NCBI RefSeq assembly: GCF_002368035.1
Contig: NZ_AP018223.1
Location: forward strand, 691,016 to 755,015
From: Nostoc linckia NIES-25
GTDB taxonomy: Bacteria; Cyanobacteriota; Cyanobacteriia; Cyanobacteriales; Nostocaceae
Reading direction: 5' to 3'
DNA length: 64,000 nt
Positions 59,926-64,000 of the stretch are shown here, piece by piece. Under the pieces are notes generated by a model. The model was not told the DNA's origin. It saw nothing but the letters and a program-made list of their open reading frames with translations, and did not search any database. The translations under genes were made by a program, and so were the position numbers. The first letter of the stretch is position 1, and each line of letters begins with the position of its first letter.

Positions 59926-59960
59926 CCCGGTTTATCTAGATAAATCGGGTTTATTAATTT
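59926..59960 (+). terminator. Hairpin with T-rich tail between the giant genes
   Basis: ACCCGGTTTATCT and AGATAAATCGGGT pair at 12 of 13 positions, followed by TTATTAATTTTTTATT. Intrinsic terminator-like. It lies about 500 bp after the RTX gene, so it may have belonged to the lost gene fossilised just upstream. Confidence 0.55.
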
Positions 59961-60152
59961 TTTATTCTCAGAAAATTGCTTGAAGAATAATTAAAATTTT
60001 AGGCATCATACAATCACAAAAATTATGCAATTTTAATCAGCTTTAGCACAGCTTATATCAATATTTAAATTAATAAATGATAGATAAGTTTGTACTTCAA
60101 GTTTCTAATAAATATCTAAATCAACCAAAAGCTTTATAAAAGGAGAAAAATT

Positions 60153-63100
60153 ATGACGAAACAACCAAAAAATAGCCACATTGAAAACCAAAATAATTTT
60201 GCTAAAAACTTACTAGAAGCAAGCAGAAATATTGTTTTTATAGATACAGCAGTTATTGATTACCAAAGCTTGATAGCTGGGATCGCACTTGGTAGTGAAG
60301 TTGTTATCCTTGACCCCAATCAAGATGGTTTAACACAAATTAGCGAGTTTCTTGTAGGATGTAAATCTAACTCAGTTCAATCAATTCATATTGTCTCCCA
60401 CGGCAGTGAGGGGAGTTTGCAATTGGGATCGACTTACCTTAGCCTCAGTAACCTCAATAGTTATGCAAATCAGTTACGAAAGTGGGCAAGTGTTTTAACT
60501 GATAAAGCTGACATCCTACTTTATGGGTGTGATGTAGCCAGCGGTTCAGGCATGGAATTTGTGCAGGTTCTTAGCCGAATTACTGGGACAGATGTTGCCG
60601 CTTCCACTAATAAAACAGGAAGTGCAGCTTTAGGTGGCGACTGGAATTTTGAGGTGAAGACAGGGAAAATAGAGGCTTCTGTAGCATTTCAACCTGAAGT
60701 AATACAAGCTTACCAATCTATTTTGCCTGCTAGTTTTACTGGCACATATTCTCAAAACTTTAACTCATTATTGAGTTCTGGAACATCGATTTCTTGGGTT
60801 GATGATTCAACTATTTCCGGCTGGTATACCACAAGAACAAGTTACAACCCTGGTACTGGCACTAATAATACAGGTGGATTGTACAGTTTTGGTAATACTG
60901 CCGCAGATCGGGCGCTTGGTTCTGTCGCTTCTGGTACTACAGGAACTATTTATTATGGGTTGCGCCTCCAAAACAACACAGGTTCATCAATTACTCAGTT
61001 GCAAGTAGGTTACACAGGAGAACAATGGCGTAATGGCGGTAATACATCGCCGCAACAGTTGAAATTTAGTTATCAAACTGGGTCAACTCTCACAAGTTTG
61101 ACAACAGGAACATGGACGCCTGTCACATCGCTAAATTTCACCAGTCCAATTGCAACTACAACCACAGCTGCCTTAAATGGCAATCAAAGCGCCAATCGAG
61201 TTGTCATTACACCTCTAACAATTACCCTAGCTACCCCAATAGCTAACGGTGAAGAGATTATATTGCGTTGGGAAGACACAGATGATAGCAACAACGATCA
61301 TGGTTTAGCGATCGACGATGTATCTGTCAAAGTAGATAACACCACCTATACAGTAACTAACACTAATGACAGCGGTGCTGGCTCTTTAAGACAAGCTATT
61401 ATCAATGCCAGTAACGATCCAGGGATTGAGACAATCGTCTTTGATGCGACTGGGATATTCGGTGATGCTACCCCCGACACCATTACCTTGACTTCTGGGG
61501 AGTTGAATATTACTCAAGGAGTGATAATTCAAGGAACTGGGGCTAATAAACTTACCATTAGTGGTAACAATACTTCTCGGATTTTTAATGCTAGTGCGTC
61601 CCTTACTATTGATGGGTTGAAGATAACTGAGGGAAATGCAGGCAATAACAACGGTGGCGGCATCTACAGCACCAGTAGTGTCACACTCAGCAATAGCATC
61701 ATTTCCAACAACAGTGCGAACATTGGCGGCGGCATCTATAGCACCAGTAGTGTCACACTCAGCAATAGTACTCTTTCTAGCAACACAGCAAACACTAACG
61801 GCGGCGGCATTTTCAGCACTAGTAATCTCACCTTAAGCAATAGCACTATTTCTAGCAATACTGCGAACAGTAACGGTGGTGGCATTTACACTAGCAATGC
61901 CACAGTCAGCAATAGCACTATTTTTGGCAACACTGCTGATAGTGATAACAATGGCGTAGGTAATGGTGGTGGCATTTATAGATCTAGCGGTACCGTGAGC
62001 ATCAGCAATAGCATCATTGCTGGCAATATTGACCCAGGTAATCAAGGAGGTGATGTCTATGGTAACAACTTAAATGGTAATGCTTACAACCTAATTGGCA
62101 AAATTGCTGGTAAATTATCCGGGACTTTGGGCACAGGTACAGATATCATTAATCCCAACCCTGGACTTAAACCGCTAGGAAATTATGGTGGTTCTACACA
62201 AACTCACGCCCTAAACTCTAACAGTCCTGCCAGAAATGCTGGCAATCCCACTTATAGCGGGGGCTTAACTACCGACCAAAGGGGCACAGGCTTTAACCGT
62301 ATTGAAAGCGGCAGACTTGACATTGGAGCATTTGAATATATGCTTCCCAAAGTTAGCTTTGGTGCTGCTACGTACAATACAACAGAAGATAGTGCTGCCA
62401 CTATAGTAACTATTCCTGTTACCTTAGATGCTTCTCCTGAAACGGCTGTTACAGTTCCTATTGTTATCAAAAGTAGTAGCACGGCTAGTAATGGCAACGA
62501 TTACAGTTTTTCCCCTACTACTATCTCTTTTGCTGCTGGCGCAACAGGCTCAAATTTAACACAGCTAATTTCTTTTACTATTAATCCAGACGATTTACCT
62601 GAGAACGCTGAAACAGTTGTACTCAACTTCGGGACGCTAACAGGGGCTGATTTAGGGACAATAACTGAAACTACTCTAAATATTGCTGCTAATGATTCAA
62701 TTTTATATACAATATCTAGCGCTATCTCAAATGTAACTGAAGGTAATAGTGGTACTCAAACTGTTACATTCACAGTTACTCGTAGCGGTGGTATTGGGGT
62801 GGCTAGTACCATAAATTATGCTTTTAGCGGTGCGGCAAGTTTTGGCAGTGACTATAACAATATTCAAGTTACAAATGGAGGAACTACTCCATCTGGAACT
62901 TTAAATTTTGCTGCTGGGGAAAAGACAAAGACAATTACAGTTGATGTTTTGGGTGACAACATATTTGAAACCAATGAAGATATTATTCTTACTCTAAGTA
63001 ATCCAAACCTCACAGCTGCACCGGAAAATTCCACAATTACTAATAGTTCGGCAACAGTAAACATTAACAACGATGATACTCAACCAACTATTAGTATTTC

Positions 63101-64000
63101 GGATGTCTTCGTTAATGAAGGTAATACAGGCGCAACAACTAATGCTAATTTTACGATCGCTCTCTCAAATCCTAGTTATCAGTCGGTTACTGTAAATTAC
63201 AACACTAGCGATGGTACTGCTCAAATTGCCGATTCAGATTACAATTCTGGTGTAGGAACGATTACTTTTAATCCTGGTGAAACTAGCAAAGTTATTAGTA
63301 TTGGCGTCATCGGCGATAACAAGTTTGAAACTGACGAAGGATTTTCTGTCAATCTTTTGGGTGCGACAAATGCGACCATTGCAGATAGTTTAGGAGTTGC
63401 TAGCATCATCAATGATGACACTCAACCAGCTATCAGCATTTCAGATGTCTTCTTCAATGAAGGCAATACAGGCACAACAACTAATGCTAACTTTACCGTT
63501 ACTCTCTCCAATCCTAGTTATCAGCAAGTTACTGTCAATTACAACACGAGTGATGGCACTGCTACTGTTGCTGATTCGGATTACAACTCTGCTTCTGGGA
63601 CGATTACTTTTAATCCTGGCGAAACTAGCAAAGTTATTAGTATTGGCATCATTGGCGACAATAAGTTTGAAACTGACGAAACATTTTCTATCAATCTTTT
63701 AGGTGCGACAAATGCGACCATTGCAGATAGTTTACGAGTCGCTACTATCATCAATGATGATACCCAACCAACTATCATCATTGATGATGTTTCAGTTGCT
63801 GAAGGTAATGCAGGCACAACAACTAATGCTAACTTTACTATTAGTATCTCCAATCCTAGTTATCAGCAAGTTACTGTCAATTACAACACGAGTGATGGTA
63901 CTGCTACTGTTGCTGATTCAGATTATAACTCTGGTTTAGGAACGATTATTTTTAATCCTGGTGAAACCAGCAAAGTTATTAGTATTGGCGTCATCGGCGA
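60153..64000 (+). CDS. Giant DUF4347/beta-helix/Calx-beta protein, 3' end outside window
   Basis: Frame open from ATG 60153 (AAGGAG nine bases upstream) to the end of the window, at least 1282 aa. Residues about 27-190 form a DUF4347 domain (NIVFIDTAVIDYQSLIAG, IHIVSHGSEGSLQLG, ILLYGCDVASG). Then comes a jelly-roll-like region (about 195-395), and TNDSGAGSLRQAI (about 403) begins a right-handed beta-helix with Pmp-like repeats (NGGGIYSTSSVTLSNS, about 480-640) that ends in LDIGAFEY (about 729). After that come tandem Calx-beta modules, the last ones with an exact 342-nt period. Such proteins are usually exported adhesins, and a C-terminal RTX part is expected beyond the window. DUF4347 is often found at the start of large cyanobacterial surface proteins. 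Confidence 0.85.
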   Translation, partial: MTKQPKNSHIENQNNFAKNLLEASRNIVFIDTAVIDYQSLIAGIALGSEVVILDPNQDGLTQISEFLVGCKSNSVQSIHIVSHGSEGSLQLGSTYLSLSNLNSYANQLRKWASVLTDKADILLYGCDVASGSGMEFVQVLSRITGTDVAASTNKTGSAALGGDWNFEVKTGKIEASVAFQPEVIQAYQSILPASFTGTYSQNFNSLLSSGTSISWVDDSTISGWYTTRTSYNPGTGTNNTGGLYSFGNTAADRALGSVASGTTGTIYYGLRLQNNTGSSITQLQVGYTGEQWRNGGNTSPQQLKFSYQTGSTLTSLTTGTWTPVTSLNFTSPIATTTTAALNGNQSANRVVITPLTITLATPIANGEEIILRWEDTDDSNNDHGLAIDDVSVKVDNTTYTVTNTNDSGAGSLRQAIINASNDPGIETIVFDATGIFGDATPDTITLTSGELNITQGVIIQGTGANKLTISGNNTSRIFNASASLTIDGLKITEGNAGNNNGGGIYSTSSVTLSNSIISNNSANIGGGIYSTSSVTLSNSTLSSNTANTNGGGIFSTSNLTLSNSTISSNTANSNGGGIYTSNATVSNSTIFGNTADSDNNGVGNGGGIYRSSGTVSISNSIIAGNIDPGNQGGDVYGNNLNGNAYNLIGKIAGKLSGTLGTGTDIINPNPGLKPLGNYGGSTQTHALNSNSPARNAGNPTYSGGLTTDQRGTGFNRIESGRLDIGAFEYMLPKVSFGAATYNTTEDSAATIVTIPVTLDASPETAVTVPIVIKSSSTASNGNDYSFSPTTISFAAGATGSNLTQLISFTINPDDLPENAETVVLNFGTLTGADLGTITETTLNIAANDSILYTISSAISNVTEGNSGTQTVTFTVTRSGGIGVASTINYAFSGAASFGSDYNNIQVTNGGTTPSGTLNFAAGEKTKTITVDVLGDNIFETNEDIILTLSNPNLTAAPENSTITNSSATVNINNDDTQPTISISDVFVNEGNTGATTNANFTIALSNPSYQSVTVNYNTSDGTAQIADSDYNSGVGTITFNPGETSKVISIGVIGDNKFETDEGFSVNLLGATNATIADSLGVASIINDDTQPAISISDVFFNEGNTGTTTNANFTVTLSNPSYQQVTVNYNTSDGTATVADSDYNSASGTITFNPGETSKVISIGIIGDNKFETDETFSINLLGATNATIADSLRVATIINDDTQPTIIIDDVSVAEGNAGTTTNANFTISISNPSYQQVTVNYNTSDGTATVADSDYNSGLGTIIFNPGETSKVISIGVIG
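63081..64000 (+). repeat. Tandem 342-nt Calx-beta coding repeats
   Basis: Repeat units start at 63081, 63423 and 63765 (each CAACCA.CTAT..), exactly 342 nt or 114 codons apart. The units keep long identical stretches such as CCTGG.GAAACTAGCAAAGT, so the array is recently duplicated or homogenised. Confidence 0.85.

Noticed and set aside
60799..63939. Several Leu/Ser-rich frames inside the giant DUF4347 gene
   Set aside because: All are shifted frames of the single long reading frame that starts at 60153 and runs to the window end.
1..64000. tRNA, rRNA, tmRNA or CRISPR loci
   Set aside because: None recognised on reading either strand; a covariance-model scan could still reveal small RNAs not visible by eye.

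Overview
The window is chromosomal DNA from a filamentous, probably heterocyst-forming cyanobacterium (Nostoc/Anabaena/Calothrix type). The evidence is: the motif GCGATCGC (HIP1) recurs throughout; intergenic DNA is full of heptanucleotide tandem repeats (STRR type); the genes include a chlorophyll-pathway vinyl reductase (BciB-like), the acyl-lipid desaturase cluster desC-desA-desB, an alkaline/neutral invertase and a FurA nearly identical to what I remember of the Anabaena PCC 7120 protein; and the order sigC-furA-(cell-wall-binding gene)-cobN matches the arrangement I recall from that strain. All of this is from memory and pattern recognition; no database search was run.

Layout. 1-7.8 kb: the end of a group 2 sigma factor, furA, and a convergent unit cobN > peptidoglycan-binding protein that points at the furA 3' end. 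8-20 kb: two large GAF/PAS sensor kinases (one hybrid), an ATP-grasp ligase-like protein, a proline-rich membrane protein, a Tat-type phosphoesterase, a GAF protein and a small monooxygenase-like protein. 20.8-31 kb: housekeeping genes (prohibitin-like SPFH protein, NUDIX hydrolase, FolK, class A PBP, a small photosystem-type membrane protein, a TerB-like protein, RsmB, invertase). 31.7-33.5 kb: a seven-repeat WD40 protein ending in a J-domain. 33.5-36.9 kb: a degraded accessory stretch with remnants of an HNH nuclease, an IS200-type transposase, a GMC oxidoreductase, an alpha/beta hydrolase and a HicB antitoxin, around an intact HxlR regulator and a GC-richer SDR gene. 36.9-43.4 kb: bciB, a GxxExxY gene framed by inverted repeats, a PLP enzyme and the three desaturases. 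44-55.2 kb: a NYN protein, two two-component pairs, small membrane proteins, a lipoprotein, a pentapeptide-repeat protein and tyrA. 55.7-64 kb: two very large secreted or adhesin-like genes (FG-GAP/Calx-beta/RTX, and DUF4347/beta-helix/Calx-beta); the second runs off the end of the window.

The most unusual feature is the repeat load and its entry into genes. Low-complexity heptanucleotide repeats lie in frame inside cobN (four places, including a 21-bp minisatellite of about 14 units), inside the ATPase domain of the hybrid kinase and inside rsmB. A separate palindromic repeat is read in frame inside another kinase. Several short MITE-like elements with terminal inverted repeats are visible, and one interrupts a dispersed repeat whose uninterrupted copy is also in the window. 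The two giant genes at the right end share a duplicated upstream leader, and a fossil of a DUF4347 coding segment lies between them. No tRNA, rRNA or CRISPR array was recognised, and no dedicated novel defence system is evident.
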